Notes under the pieces: generated by a model
Seen by the model: only the letters and a program-made list of their open reading frames with translations
Databases searched by the model: none
Told to the model about the DNA's origin: nothing
Source of the DNA: Piscinibacter sp. XHJ-5
Lineage (GTDB): Bacteria; Pseudomonadota; Gammaproteobacteria; Burkholderiales; Burkholderiaceae_C
Direction of reading: 5' to 3'
Assembly (NCBI RefSeq): GCF_029855045.1
Contig: NZ_CP123228.1
Coordinates: 3,596,001 to 3,660,000 of the forward strand
DNA: 64,000 nt
In this document: positions 37,095-44,771 of the stretch, piece by piece
Layout of the letters: every line of letters starts with the position of its first letter
How positions within the stretch are numbered: the first letter of the stretch is position 1
Program-made: the position numbers and the translations under genes

Positions 37095-38255
37095 TTATAG
37101 GCCAAGTGCGCGGATCGCCCGGGCCAGCCGCTCCACGCCGAGCGTGAGGCGACCCGGGTCGCGCGACGCAAAGCACCAGCGCAGCCAGCCCTCGGCCTCG
37201 TCGCCGAACGCCGCTCCCGGCGCCAGGCCGATGCCGTGGTCAGCCACCAGGCGCTTGGCCAGTGCCAACGAGTCGTCCTGGCCTTCGATGCGGAAGAAGG
37301 CGTATATGCCACCTTGCGGCGTCGCGACGGTGACGCCCGGCAGATGCGCAAGGTGCGGCAGGAGCGTGTCGCGGCAGACGCGCAGGCGCTCGACCAGTGC
37401 GGGCACGAACGTGTCGGCTTGCGCGAGCGCCGCCAGCCCCGCGTGTTGCACGAAGGCCGGCGCGCAGGAGGTGTTGAACTCAATCAGCTTGCCCATGGCG
37501 GCCACCAGCGCAGGCGGAGCGACGAGCCAGCCCAGGCGCCAGCCCGTCATCAGGAAGCTCTTGGAAAAGCTGTGCACGACCACCAGGCGGTCCTCGGCCT
37601 CGGCGATGTCCAGGAAGCTTGGCGCCGCGCACGTGTCGTCGGCGAAGTACAGCCGTTCGTACACCTCGTCGGCGACGATCCAGGTCCCGGTGCGCCGGCA
37701 GTGGTCCAGGATGGCCTGCTGTTCTGCGCGACCGAGCACCCAGCCGGTCGGGTTGTTGGGCGCGTTGACCAGGAGCATGGCGGTGCGCGGCGTCACCGCG
37801 GCGAGCAGCGCGTCCAGGTCGAGCACCCAAGCGCCGTCACGCACCTCGAGCGGCACACGACGGACCTTCGCGCCGAGGATCGCCGGCTGCGCCGTCAGGT
37901 TCGGCCACACCGGAACAACGGCGACCACTTCGTCCCCCTGCCCGACGAGCGCCTGGGTCGCCAGCATCAGCGCATTGACGCCCGACGACGTCACCGCGAT
38001 GCGTTCGGCCGGGACGGCGGGATGCAGCGCCGAGGTGTAGGCCGACAACGCCTCGCGCAAGGGCGGCAGCCCGAGGTTCTGTGCGTAGAAGGTCTCGCCG
38101 CGGTGCAGGGACTCGATCGCCGCATCACGGACGAACGACGGCGTCACTTCGTCGCTCTCGCCGAACCAGAACGCCAGCACGTCGGTCCGCCCCATGCCGG
38201 CGTTGGCCACCTCGCGGATCTTCGACGCGGGCAGACGCTCGATGACCGTTCTCAC
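37095..38255 (-). CDS. Class I/II pyridoxal-phosphate aminotransferase
   Basis: This 386-residue fold-type I aminotransferase has the cofactor-binding elements [12 protein letters not shown] (about 162-173), [11 protein letters not shown] with the Asp and Tyr ligands, and the Schiff-base Lys in [17 protein letters not shown] (about 228). The start is a GTG at 38255 that overlaps the stop of the binding-protein gene (GTGA), with GGAG six bases before it; longer upstream frames are not family-like. The amino-acid specificity is unknown. Coupling to a LivK-like protein suggests branched-chain or related amino acids. Confidence 0.87.
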   Translation of the reverse strand: MRTVIERLPASKIREVANAGMGRTDVLAFWFGESDEVTPSFVRDAAIESLHRGETFYAQNLGLPPLREALSAYTSALHPAVPAERIAVTSSGVNALMLATQALVGQGDEVVAVVPVWPNLTAQPAILGAKVRRVPLEVRDGAWVLDLDALLAAVTPRTAMLLVNAPNNPTGWVLGRAEQQAILDHCRRTGTWIVADEVYERLYFADDTCAAPSFLDIAEAEDRLVVVHSFSKSFLMTGWRLGWLVAPPALVAAMGKLIEFNTSCAPAFVQHAGLAALAQADTFVPALVERLRVCRDTLLPHLAHLPGVTVATPQGGIYAFFRIEGQDDSLALAKRLVADHGIGLAPGAAFGDEAEGWLRWCFASRDPGRLTLGVERLARAIRALGL

Positions 38256-39526
38256 GGACGCTCCATGCGGCAGGTGGACGGCTGCTCGGTCGCTTTGGGC
38301 TCCACGTATCGCAGCGTGCGAAAGCCGTAGCCCGAGCCTTCGTTGTCGAAGCGCACGCCTGCGTCTCCTGCGCGCTGCATGCCGCTCACGTACAGCGGCT
38401 GGATGAACTGGTGGTCGGCGGCGCGCATGACGCCCTGGTGGAAGGCGCTCAGCGCCGGCGCCTCGAGCCGAAGCCCTTCCAGCGCCTTGGCGACGGCGAC
38501 CGCGTCGGTGCTGCGCGCCTTCTCGATCGCAGCGGCCAGCATCTCGACCATGGCATGCATGCGCGCATGCACGTAGTCGTCCTGCGGCTTGGGGAAACGC
38601 TCGCGAAAGGCGGCATAGAACTGGTCGGACGCACGCGTGCCGACGTTGGGATGCCACTCGGCGACCGCGATGACGCGACCCACGCCGGCGTCGCCGATCG
38701 CCGCCGGGACGCCGAGCGCGTTGCCGTAGAACGTGTAGAAGCGTGCCTCGACGCCGGCATCGCGCGCCGCCTTGATCAGCAGCGTGAGGTCGTTGCCCCA
38801 GTTGCCGGTGAGCACCGCCTGCGCGCCGCTGGCCTTGATCTTGGCGGCGTACGGCGCGAAATCCTTGATGCGGCCCAGCGGATGCAACTCGTCGCCCACG
38901 ATGTCGATATCGGGCCGCTTGGCCGCCACCATCGCGCGGCCCTGGCGCAGCACATGCTGGCCGAAGCTGTAGTCCTGCCCGATGAGGTACAGCTTCTTGA
39001 CTTGCGCGTCATCGCGCAGCACGTCGGTGAGTGCCGCCAGCCGCATGTCGGCGTGCGCATCGAAGCGAAAGTGCCAGAAGCTGCACTTTTCGTTGGTCAG
39101 CGCAGGATCCACCGCCGAATAGTTGAGGAACAGCACGCGACGGCCGGGCTCGCGCTGGTTGTGCTTGTTCAGCGCATCGACGAGCACGGCGGCGGTCGAC
39201 GAGCTGTTGCCCTGCATGACGAAAGTGGTCCGGTGGTCGATGGCCGAGCGCAGCATCGCGAGCGCTTCTTCGTTGTTGCCCTTGCTGTCGTAGCGCACCA
39301 GTTCCAGCGGACGCGAACCGCCGGGCAGCCGCACCCCGCCGCGTGAGTTGATTCGCTCGACCGCGAGCGTCAGGTTGCGACTGACCGCCTCTCCGGCGTT
39401 GGCGAAGCTGCCCGAAAGCCCTTCGATCAACGCCACCCTGATCGGCTGGCCGTCGTCGCCTCTTGCCCCGGCCGCTGCGGTTGCCAGTGCCAGCACGATG
39501 CCGGCAAGCCTCGTCGATTTATGCAT
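38252..39526 (-). CDS. ABC transporter substrate-binding protein, LivK/amide type
   Basis: This 424-residue exported protein is a type I periplasmic binding protein of the branched-chain amino acid family. Residues 1-23 form a signal peptide. The fold shows RVALIEGLSGSFANAGEAV near the N-terminus, MLRSAIDHRTTFVMQGNSSS with the ligand-serine region, and KLYLIGQDYSFGQHV. No permease or ATPase gene is adjacent, so it is an orphan or acts as a sensor. The downstream aminotransferase overlaps it by 4 bp. Confidence 0.88.
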   Translation of the reverse strand: MHKSTRLAGIVLALATAAAGARGDDGQPIRVALIEGLSGSFANAGEAVSRNLTLAVERINSRGGVRLPGGSRPLELVRYDSKGNNEEALAMLRSAIDHRTTFVMQGNSSSTAAVLVDALNKHNQREPGRRVLFLNYSAVDPALTNEKCSFWHFRFDAHADMRLAALTDVLRDDAQVKKLYLIGQDYSFGQHVLRQGRAMVAAKRPDIDIVGDELHPLGRIKDFAPYAAKIKASGAQAVLTGNWGNDLTLLIKAARDAGVEARFYTFYGNALGVPAAIGDAGVGRVIAVAEWHPNVGTRASDQFYAAFRERFPKPQDDYVHARMHAMVEMLAAAIEKARSTDAVAVAKALEGLRLEAPALSAFHQGVMRAADHQFIQPLYVSGMQRAGDAGVRFDNEGSGYGFRTLRYVEPKATEQPSTCRMERP

Positions 39527-39533
39527 GGATGCG

Positions 39534-39562
39534 CCCTTGAAAACAAAAATGCCGCTCCAAAT
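39534..39562 (+). promoter_or_regulatory. Sigma-32-type heat-shock promoter for hsp20
   Basis: CCCTTGAA (39534-39541) matches the -35 element of sigma-32 promoters exactly. After a 13-bp spacer, CTCCAAAT (39555-39562) matches six of eight positions of the -10 element CCCCATTT. Predicted transcription starts near 39569, about 49 bases before the hsp20 ATG. It is upstream of a heat-shock gene, which supports the reading. Confidence 0.7.
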
Positions 39563-39572
39563 TCAGCGGCAT
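39540..39572 (-). terminator. Intrinsic terminator on the strand antisense to hsp20
   Basis: ATGCCGCT (39549-39556) and AGCGGCAT (39565-39572) form an 8-bp stem with an 8-nt loop. Read on the minus strand the stem is followed by TTTTTGTTTTC, a good U-tract. The only minus-strand gene upstream is tsaD, so this would end tsaD transcripts after they cross hsp20. The palindrome overlaps the hsp20 promoter. Confidence 0.7.
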
Positions 39573-39573
39573 G

Positions 39574-39594
39574 GTTGCTGCACGGAGCAGCAAC
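39574..39594 (+). promoter_or_regulatory. Leader hairpin of hsp20
   Basis: GTTGCTGC (39574-39581) and GCAGCAAC (39587-39594) form a perfect 8-bp stem with the loop ACGGA in the hsp20 5' leader. It lies 13 bases before the TAGGAG ribosome binding site at 39607-39612. It could affect translation or mRNA stability. The stem does not itself cover the ribosome binding site. Confidence 0.5.
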
Positions 39595-39617
39595 GAAACC
39601 CAATTGTAGGAGTCTTC

Positions 39618-40061
39618 ATGTTCGTTCTGCCCCTCACCCATCACGTGTCGCGCCGTGCATCGACCGCCCGCGCGCTCGACCGCCTGTTCGACGAATCGTT
39701 CGATCGCTTCTTCGGCGGTTCGTCCGCGCCTTCCTCGCGCACCCCCGCGTTGGACGTCGTCGAAAGCGACGCCGCCTACACGCTCAAGCTGGATGTCCCC
39801 GGCGCAACCAAGGACCAGCTGAAGGTCACGGTCGAAGGCCGCCGCGTCATCATCGAGACCGCCGAGGCGGCGGCTGCCGACAGCAAGGACGGCGAGCGCG
39901 TGCTGTACCGCGAGCGCGGTGCGGCTCGCTATGCGCGCACCGTGGTGCTGCCTGTAGAAGTGGACCAGGCCGCGTCGCAAGCGCGGGTCGACAACGGCGT
40001 GCTGACGCTGACGCTTGCGAAGAGCGTGCCCACCGGAGCGCAGCGCATCAGCGTCAACTGA
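39618..40061 (+). CDS. Small heat-shock protein, Hsp20/alpha-crystallin family
   Basis: This 147-residue ATP-independent holdase chaperone has an N-terminal arm ([20 protein letters not shown]), then an alpha-crystallin domain from about 43 ([19 protein letters not shown]) to about 135 ([14 protein letters not shown]). The C-terminal tail holds an I-x-V element (RISV). The ATG at 39618 follows TAGGAG; upstream in-frame codons belong to non-coding sequence. The promoter and leader suggest heat induction. The 3' end overlaps the convergent tsaD by 8 bp. Confidence 0.95.
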   Translation: MFVLPLTHHVSRRASTARALDRLFDESFDRFFGGSSAPSSRTPALDVVESDAAYTLKLDVPGATKDQLKVTVEGRRVIIETAEAAAADSKDGERVLYRERGAARYARTVVLPVEVDQAASQARVDNGVLTLTLAKSVPTGAQRISVN

Positions 40062-41097
40062 CGCTCAGCGACTGCAACGGCCAGCGCGGCATCACGTTGA
40101 ACGCGTAGTCGCGCCGCGGCCGGGCCAGGCCGCGCTGCCAGCGCATGGCCGCGGCCAGCGCAATCATCGCGCCGTTGTCGGTGCAAAGCGCCAGTTCCGG
40201 ATAGTGCACCCGGACCTGGCGCTTTTTGCATTCGGCGTCGAGCTGCCCGCGCAGTCGCGCGTTCGCGCCGACGCCGCCGGCGACCACCAGGCGCTTCAGC
40301 TGCGTCTGCTTCAGGGCCGCGAGCGACTTCGCGCACAGCACGTCGACGATGGCCTGCTGTGTCGAGGCCGCCAGATGGGCCCGGTCCTGCTCGCACACAT
40401 TGCTGCCCAGCTTGTGCAATTGCGTTCGCACCGCCGTCTTCAATCCGGCGAAGGAGAAGTCGAGGTTGGCGCTGTGCAGCAGCGGCCGCGGCAGCGCGAA
40501 GGTGTCCGCATCGCCGAATTCGGCCAGGCGCGCGAGCGCGGGGCCGCCTGGATAGCCCAGGCCCATCAGCTTGGCCGACTTGTCGAACGCCTCCCCAGCC
40601 GCATCGTCGATCGTCTCTCCCAGCAGCTCATAACTGCCGACGTCGTCCACGCGCATGAGCTGCGTGTGGCCGCCCGACACCAGCAGCGCAACGAAAGGGA
40701 ACTCCGGCGGATCGGCCGACAGAAACGGGGACAGCAGGTGGCCTTCGAGGTGGTGCACGCCGACGACGGGGCGCGCAAGCGCCGCACCCAACGCACATGC
40801 GACTCCCGCGCCGACCAGCAGCGCACCGGCCAGACCCGGGCCTTGCGTGAACGCGACCGCATCGACGTCGGCAAGCGTCGCACCAGCGTCGGCGAGCACC
40901 CTGCGTGTGAGAGGCAGCACACGCCGGATGTGGTCACGCGACGCCAGCTCGGGGACCACGCCGCCGTAGTCCTGGTGCATGTCGACCTGGCTGTGCAGCG
41001 CCTGAGCACGAAGCCGGGGCACGGCGAGGCCAGGCTCGAGTTGCACCAGCGCCACGCCGGTTTCATCGCACGAAGACTCCACCCCGAGAATGTTCAT
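40054..41097 (-). CDS. tsaD: tRNA N6-adenosine threonylcarbamoyltransferase
   Basis: TsaD transfers the threonylcarbamoyl group onto A37 of ANN-decoding tRNAs with TsaB, TsaE and TsaC. The 347-residue protein starts [17 protein letters not shown]. The metal-binding histidines lie in [13 protein letters not shown] (about 110-115). The nucleotide-binding elements [12 protein letters not shown] and [16 protein letters not shown] are intact. It is normally next to rpsU in many genomes, but here its upstream neighbour is a small unknown gene and its downstream end overlaps hsp20. Confidence 0.97.
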   Translation of the reverse strand: MNILGVESSCDETGVALVQLEPGLAVPRLRAQALHSQVDMHQDYGGVVPELASRDHIRRVLPLTRRVLADAGATLADVDAVAFTQGPGLAGALLVGAGVACALGAALARPVVGVHHLEGHLLSPFLSADPPEFPFVALLVSGGHTQLMRVDDVGSYELLGETIDDAAGEAFDKSAKLMGLGYPGGPALARLAEFGDADTFALPRPLLHSANLDFSFAGLKTAVRTQLHKLGSNVCEQDRAHLAASTQQAIVDVLCAKSLAALKQTQLKRLVVAGGVGANARLRGQLDAECKKRQVRVHYPELALCTDNGAMIALAAAMRWQRGLARPRRDYAFNVMPRWPLQSLSVS

Positions 41098-41186
41098 CGC
41101 GCGAGTTTACGAGCCGGCTTTCCGCTGACAGCCCGATGACAGCTCGCTGCGCCCGTGCCGCAAACACAACTCGAAACAGCCGTCTT

Positions 41187-41204
41187 CCTAGGGAATTCCC
41201 TAGG
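41187..41204. promoter_or_regulatory. Perfect 18-bp palindrome, candidate operator
   Basis: CCTAGGGAATTCCCTAGG is a perfect 18-bp palindrome in the 215-bp region between tsaD (divergent, start 41097) and the small gene at 41313. Its dyad symmetry with no loop suits a dimeric DNA-binding protein rather than an RNA hairpin. The regulator is not identified. Confidence 0.55.
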
Positions 41205-41312
41205 CCGGTAAGATTTCCCTTCACGTTTTCACGGACACGGACTACTCTGCGTTTCCCAGATGAGCGATTGCCCCCGATGCAGTTGCCGACAACACTGAAA
41301 GTCGTTGGAGCC

Positions 41313-41600
41313 ATGAAAGAGTACCGCCTCACCGCCTGGCCCGAACTGGCCCCGCCGTTCCACCGAACTGCATACCGTCGCCTGCTGAGCGACATGTCGC
41401 ACCGCTTCGTGACCCTGGCGCAGCTGGCCGACACGAGTGGGCTCAAGCGACATGAGGTGCGTCACTTCGTCGAAATGCTCGAGGGCCGTCAGCTGGTCGT
41501 CGAGCGAGAATGCATGGCGCCCGATTCGCAGTTCTGGTCGCTGCGCCCGCTGGGGGGCTGGATCCGCCGAGCGATTTCGTCGGCACCGTCCGGTCGCTGA
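41313..41600 (+). CDS. Small protein, winged-helix-like, unknown function
   Basis: This 95-residue product starts MKEYRLTAWPELAPPFHRTA and includes a helical stretch that resembles a helix-turn-helix (RFVTLAQLADTSGLKRHEVR, about 31-50), followed by a wing-like VEMLEGRQLVVERE. The ATG at 41313 is preceded by TTGGAGCC, a good ribosome binding site; an in-frame ATG at 41277 is an alternative. A terminator follows at 41625. The reading as a DNA-binding protein is inference from the local pattern. Confidence 0.65.
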   Translation: MKEYRLTAWPELAPPFHRTAYRRLLSDMSHRFVTLAQLADTSGLKRHEVRHFVEMLEGRQLVVERECMAPDSQFWSLRPLGGWIRRAISSAPSGR

Positions 41601-41624
41601 AGTCCCCTACACCGACAACGACGG

Positions 41625-41646
41625 CCCGCCTCGTGCGGGCTTTTTC
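41625..41646 (+). terminator. Intrinsic terminator after the small gene
   Basis: GCCCGC-CTCGT-GCGGGC (41625-41641) is followed directly by TTTTT. It separates the small unknown gene from the ANTAR regulator gene, so the latter probably has its own promoter or depends on read-through. Confidence 0.85.
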
Positions 41647-41692
41647 ATGGCGCCAGCCGCACGGATGGCGCGGATGTTGCAACGGGCGTCAC

Positions 41693-42325
41693 ATGTCTTC
41701 GCCCCAGGCCCTGCGCATCGTCATCGTCGCGCCCGACACGCTCGCGGCGGACGCCGCCGATCCGCAGGCGGCGGTGGAAGCGGAGCGCTCGCGCAGCCTG
41801 CGCATCGGCATGCTGCAGAACGGCTACAACATCGTCGCAGTGCTCCCCGCCGATGTGTTCCTGCCGGACCGCCTTGCGCAGATCAGTCCCGACATGATCA
41901 TCGTCGACGCCGAGAGCCAGGCGCGCGACACGTTGGAGCACGTCGTCGTGGCCACTCGCGACGCACGCCGCCCCATCGTGCTGTTCACCAACGATGACGA
42001 CACATCGCACGTGCGTGACGCCATCGCCGCCGGCGTCACCGCTTATGTGGTGGCGGGACTCGCGGCCGAGCGGGTCAAGCCGGTGCTGGAGGTTGCGATG
42101 GCGCGCTTCCAGCACGAGGAAGCATTGCGGCGCGAGCTCGCCGACGCGCGCACGCAGCTGTCCGAGCGCAAGTTGATCGACCGCGCGAAGGGACTGCTGA
42201 TGACGCGCCATTCGCTGAGCGAGGACGAGGCCTACGCGCGACTTCGCAAGACGGCGATGGACAAGGGACTGCGGCTCGCCGACGTGGCGCAGCGCATCCT
42301 CGACGTCGCCGATCTGCTGGGCTGA
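41693..42325 (+). CDS. nasT: ANTAR-domain antiterminator, NasT type
   Basis: This 210-residue protein has an N-terminal response-regulator-like domain (about 8-140) and a C-terminal ANTAR RNA-binding domain (about 149-205). The ANTAR helices are SERKLIDRAKGLLMTRHSLS, EDEAYARLRKTAMDKGL and LADVAQRILDVADLL, with the conserved A-K-G-L-L-M and Arg/Thr positions. NasT proteins bind a two-hairpin leader RNA and prevent termination of nitrate-assimilation genes. Exactly such a leader follows this gene. The usual partner, the nitrate sensor NasS, is not in the window. Confidence 0.88.
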   Translation: MSSPQALRIVIVAPDTLAADAADPQAAVEAERSRSLRIGMLQNGYNIVAVLPADVFLPDRLAQISPDMIIVDAESQARDTLEHVVVATRDARRPIVLFTNDDDTSHVRDAIAAGVTAYVVAGLAAERVKPVLEVAMARFQHEEALRRELADARTQLSERKLIDRAKGLLMTRHSLSEDEAYARLRKTAMDKGLRLADVAQRILDVADLLG

Positions 42326-42440
42326 TCGCGCACAAGCCTTGTGCGCGGACCGCCACGCTTGGTGCGCGGCGGGGCGAAATTTGCTGGCACACCGCTTGCG
42401 TAATGACGGCAGGAAGGTCAACGGCGATCTTCCTCAGACA

Positions 42441-42531
42441 TCGATGCGCACCAAGGACGGTGCGCGTCGACAGGACGATGGCGTCCCCACTGAACCGGTT
42501 CGACCGGCGATGTGCGGACGCCTTTTTGTTT
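42441..42531 (+). promoter_or_regulatory. ANTAR-target leader with P1, P2 and overlapping terminator
   Basis: P1 is a 12-bp stem (42441-42452 with 42459-42470, one T-G pair) closed by the hexaloop AAGGAC, with A at position 1 and G at position 4 as in ANTAR targets. Two bases later P2 is GGAC-GATGGC-GTCC (42473-42486). The 3' arm of P2 is shared with GGCGTCC (42480-42486), which pairs with GGACGCC (42516-42522) before TTTTTGTTT to form a terminator. P2 and the terminator are mutually exclusive. The leader ends 36 bp before the transporter start. Confidence 0.85.
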
Positions 42532-42566
42532 GCCTTTCGCTCATTGCACGCCCCGAGACAACCGTC

Positions 42567-43829
42567 ATGAACACACCTCTTCATCGAAAGTTCGACATGA
42601 GCCGCCGTCACCTCATCAAGGCCGCAGCCGCCACTGGCGCCGCTTCGCTCGTCCCCGGCCTGCAGAGTGCCGTGTACGCGGCGGGCTCGGACAAGCCCGA
42701 AAAGGAAGAGGTCAGGATCGGCTTCATCCCGCTCACCGACTGTGCATCCGTCGTGATGGCCTCCGTGCTCGGCTTCGACAAGAAGTACGGCGTGAAGCTC
42801 ATCCCGACCAAGGAAGCCTCGTGGGCCGGCGTCCGCGACAAGCTGGTCAACGGTGAGCTCGACATGGCGCATGTGCTATGGGGCCTGGTCTACGGCGTGC
42901 ACCTGGGCGTCAGCGGTCCGAAGAAGGACATGGCGATCCTGATGAACCTCAACCACAACGGCCAGGCCATCACGTTGTCGAAGAAGCTGGCCGACAAGGG
43001 TGCGATCGACGGTCCGTCGCTCGCCAAGCTGATGCAGGCCGACAAGCGCGAATACACCTTCGCGCAGACCTTCCCCACCGGCACGCACGCGATGTGGCTG
43101 TACTACTGGCTCGCGACCTACGGCATCAATCCGATGAAGGACGCGAAGATCATCACCGTCCCGCCCCCGCAAATGGTCGCCAACATGCGCGTGGGCAACA
43201 TGGACGGCTATTGCGTCGGCGAACCGTGGGGGCACCGAGCCATCATGGACGGCATCGGCGTCACCGGTGTCACCACGCAGGACATCTGGAAGGATCATCC
43301 CGAGAAGGCGCTCGGCACGACAAGCGACTTCGCCAAGAAATACCCCAACACTTGTCGCGCCGTGATCGCGGCGGTGGTCGAGGCCGGCAAGTGGATCGAC
43401 GCCAGCCTTCAGAACAAGTTGAAGATGGCCGAGACGGTGGCCGACAAGAGCTACGTCAACACCGGCGTCGACGCGATCAATCAGCGCATCCTGGGCCGCT
43501 ACCAGAACGGCTTGGGCAAGACCTGGGACGACCCGAACCACATGAAGTTCTACAACGACGGCGCGGTCTCCTTCCCGTACCTGTCCGACGGCATGTGGTT
43601 CCTGACGCAGCACAAGCGCTGGGGCCTGCTCAAGGACCACCCCGACTACCTGGCCGTGGCCAAGCAGGTCAACCAGATCGATCTCTACAAGGAAGGTGCC
43701 GCGCTCGCCAAGGCCAGCGTGCCCAAGGAGCTCATGCGCACGAGCAAGCTCGTCGACGGCACCGTGTGGGACGGCAAGGACCCGAAGAAGTACGCCGACA
43801 GCTTCGCGATCAAGGCGTCGGCCGTCTGA
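42567..43829 (+). CDS. nrtA: ABC transporter substrate-binding protein, NrtA/CmpA family
   Basis: This 420-residue periplasmic binding protein of the nitrate/bicarbonate family probably binds nitrate or nitrite. The N-terminus has a Tat-type signal (MSRRHLIKAAAATGAASLVP at 11-30, twin Arg at 13-14). The mature part shows VRIGFIPLTDCASVVMASVL and the family segments FPTGTHAMWLYYWLATYG and VGNMDGYCVGEPWGHRAI. Its ATG is at 42567; MSRRHL at 42597 is a possible shorter start. The leader indicates control by the ANTAR protein. Confidence 0.93.
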   Translation: MNTPLHRKFDMSRRHLIKAAAATGAASLVPGLQSAVYAAGSDKPEKEEVRIGFIPLTDCASVVMASVLGFDKKYGVKLIPTKEASWAGVRDKLVNGELDMAHVLWGLVYGVHLGVSGPKKDMAILMNLNHNGQAITLSKKLADKGAIDGPSLAKLMQADKREYTFAQTFPTGTHAMWLYYWLATYGINPMKDAKIITVPPPQMVANMRVGNMDGYCVGEPWGHRAIMDGIGVTGVTTQDIWKDHPEKALGTTSDFAKKYPNTCRAVIAAVVEAGKWIDASLQNKLKMAETVADKSYVNTGVDAINQRILGRYQNGLGKTWDDPNHMKFYNDGAVSFPYLSDGMWFLTQHKRWGLLKDHPDYLAVAKQVNQIDLYKEGAALAKASVPKELMRTSKLVDGTVWDGKDPKKYADSFAIKASAV

Positions 43830-43852
43830 GTTTGCAGCGAGAGGAGTCCACC

Positions 43853-44758
43853 ATGGTCAGTGCAGTGTTCCATTCACCGCTGGAGGCGGCCGCAGATGCC
43901 AAGGCGGCCGAGCCGGCCAAGCCGGCGCGCGTTTCGATCGCGACTCCCGCCGTCGCCGCTCCTGCGCCGGCGAAGTCGCCGGTCGACTGGAGTGGTCTCG
44001 CGCTCAAGGTCTTGGCGCCGATCGCCGGCATCGCGCTGCTGGTCGGCGTGTGGGCCTTGTTGACGATGAAATCCACTTCGTTTCCCACGCCGATGGCCAC
44101 TTTCGAGGAGGCGCTGAAGGTCTTCTCCGATCCGTTCTACAGCAAGGGGCCGAACGACCAGGGCATCGGCTGGAACATCCTGTTCTCGCTCAAGCGCGTG
44201 GCCATCGGCTTCGGGATGGCGGCGGCGGTCGGCATTCCGCTGGGCTTCATGATCGGCCGCTTCGACGTGCTCGACCGCATGGCGTCGCCGCTGATCAGCC
44301 TGCTGCGCCCGGTGTCTCCGCTGGCCTGGCTGCCGATCGGGCTGCTGGTCTTCAAGGCCGCCAACCCGGCGGCGATCTGGACGATCTTCATCTGCTCGAT
44401 CTGGCCGATGATCATCAACACCGCTGTCGGCGTGCAGCGCGTGCCTGACGACTACATGAACGTCGCCAAGGTGCTGAACCTGTCGGAGTGGAAGATCATC
44501 ACGCGCATCCTGTTCCCCGCCGTGCTGCCCTATATGCTGACGGGCGTGCGGCTGTCGGTGGGCACCGCCTGGCTGGTGATCGTCGCGGCAGAGATGCTGA
44601 CGGGCGGTGTGGGCATCGGCTTCTGGGTGTGGGACGAGTGGAACAACCTCAACGTCACGCACATCCTGATCGCGATCTTCGTGATCGGCACGGTGGGCCT
44701 GCTGCTCGAGTGGATGCTGATCGGCATCGCCAAGCGCTTCAGCTACGACAACGCCTGA
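43853..44758 (+). CDS. nrtB: ABC transporter permease, NrtB family
   Basis: This 301-residue inner-membrane permease belongs to the nitrate/sulfonate/taurine group. After a 45-residue Ala/Pro-rich cytoplasmic N-terminus come six membrane segments. The EAA loop that contacts the ATPase is NVAKVLNLSEWKIITRILFP (about 201-220). LRPVSPLAWLPIGLLVF is characteristic of the NrtB group. The ATG at 43853 follows GAGGAG, 24 bp after nrtA. Confidence 0.94.
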   Translation: MVSAVFHSPLEAAADAKAAEPAKPARVSIATPAVAAPAPAKSPVDWSGLALKVLAPIAGIALLVGVWALLTMKSTSFPTPMATFEEALKVFSDPFYSKGPNDQGIGWNILFSLKRVAIGFGMAAAVGIPLGFMIGRFDVLDRMASPLISLLRPVSPLAWLPIGLLVFKAANPAAIWTIFICSIWPMIINTAVGVQRVPDDYMNVAKVLNLSEWKIITRILFPAVLPYMLTGVRLSVGTAWLVIVAAEMLTGGVGIGFWVWDEWNNLNVTHILIAIFVIGTVGLLLEWMLIGIAKRFSYDNA

Positions 44759-44771
44759 GCCGGAGAACATC

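Noticed and set aside
37094..37099. Perfect TATAAT on the minus strand upstream of rpsO
   Set aside because: No -35 element at 16-19 bp and no extended -10; it overlaps the stop codon of the aminotransferase gene, so it was not called as a promoter.
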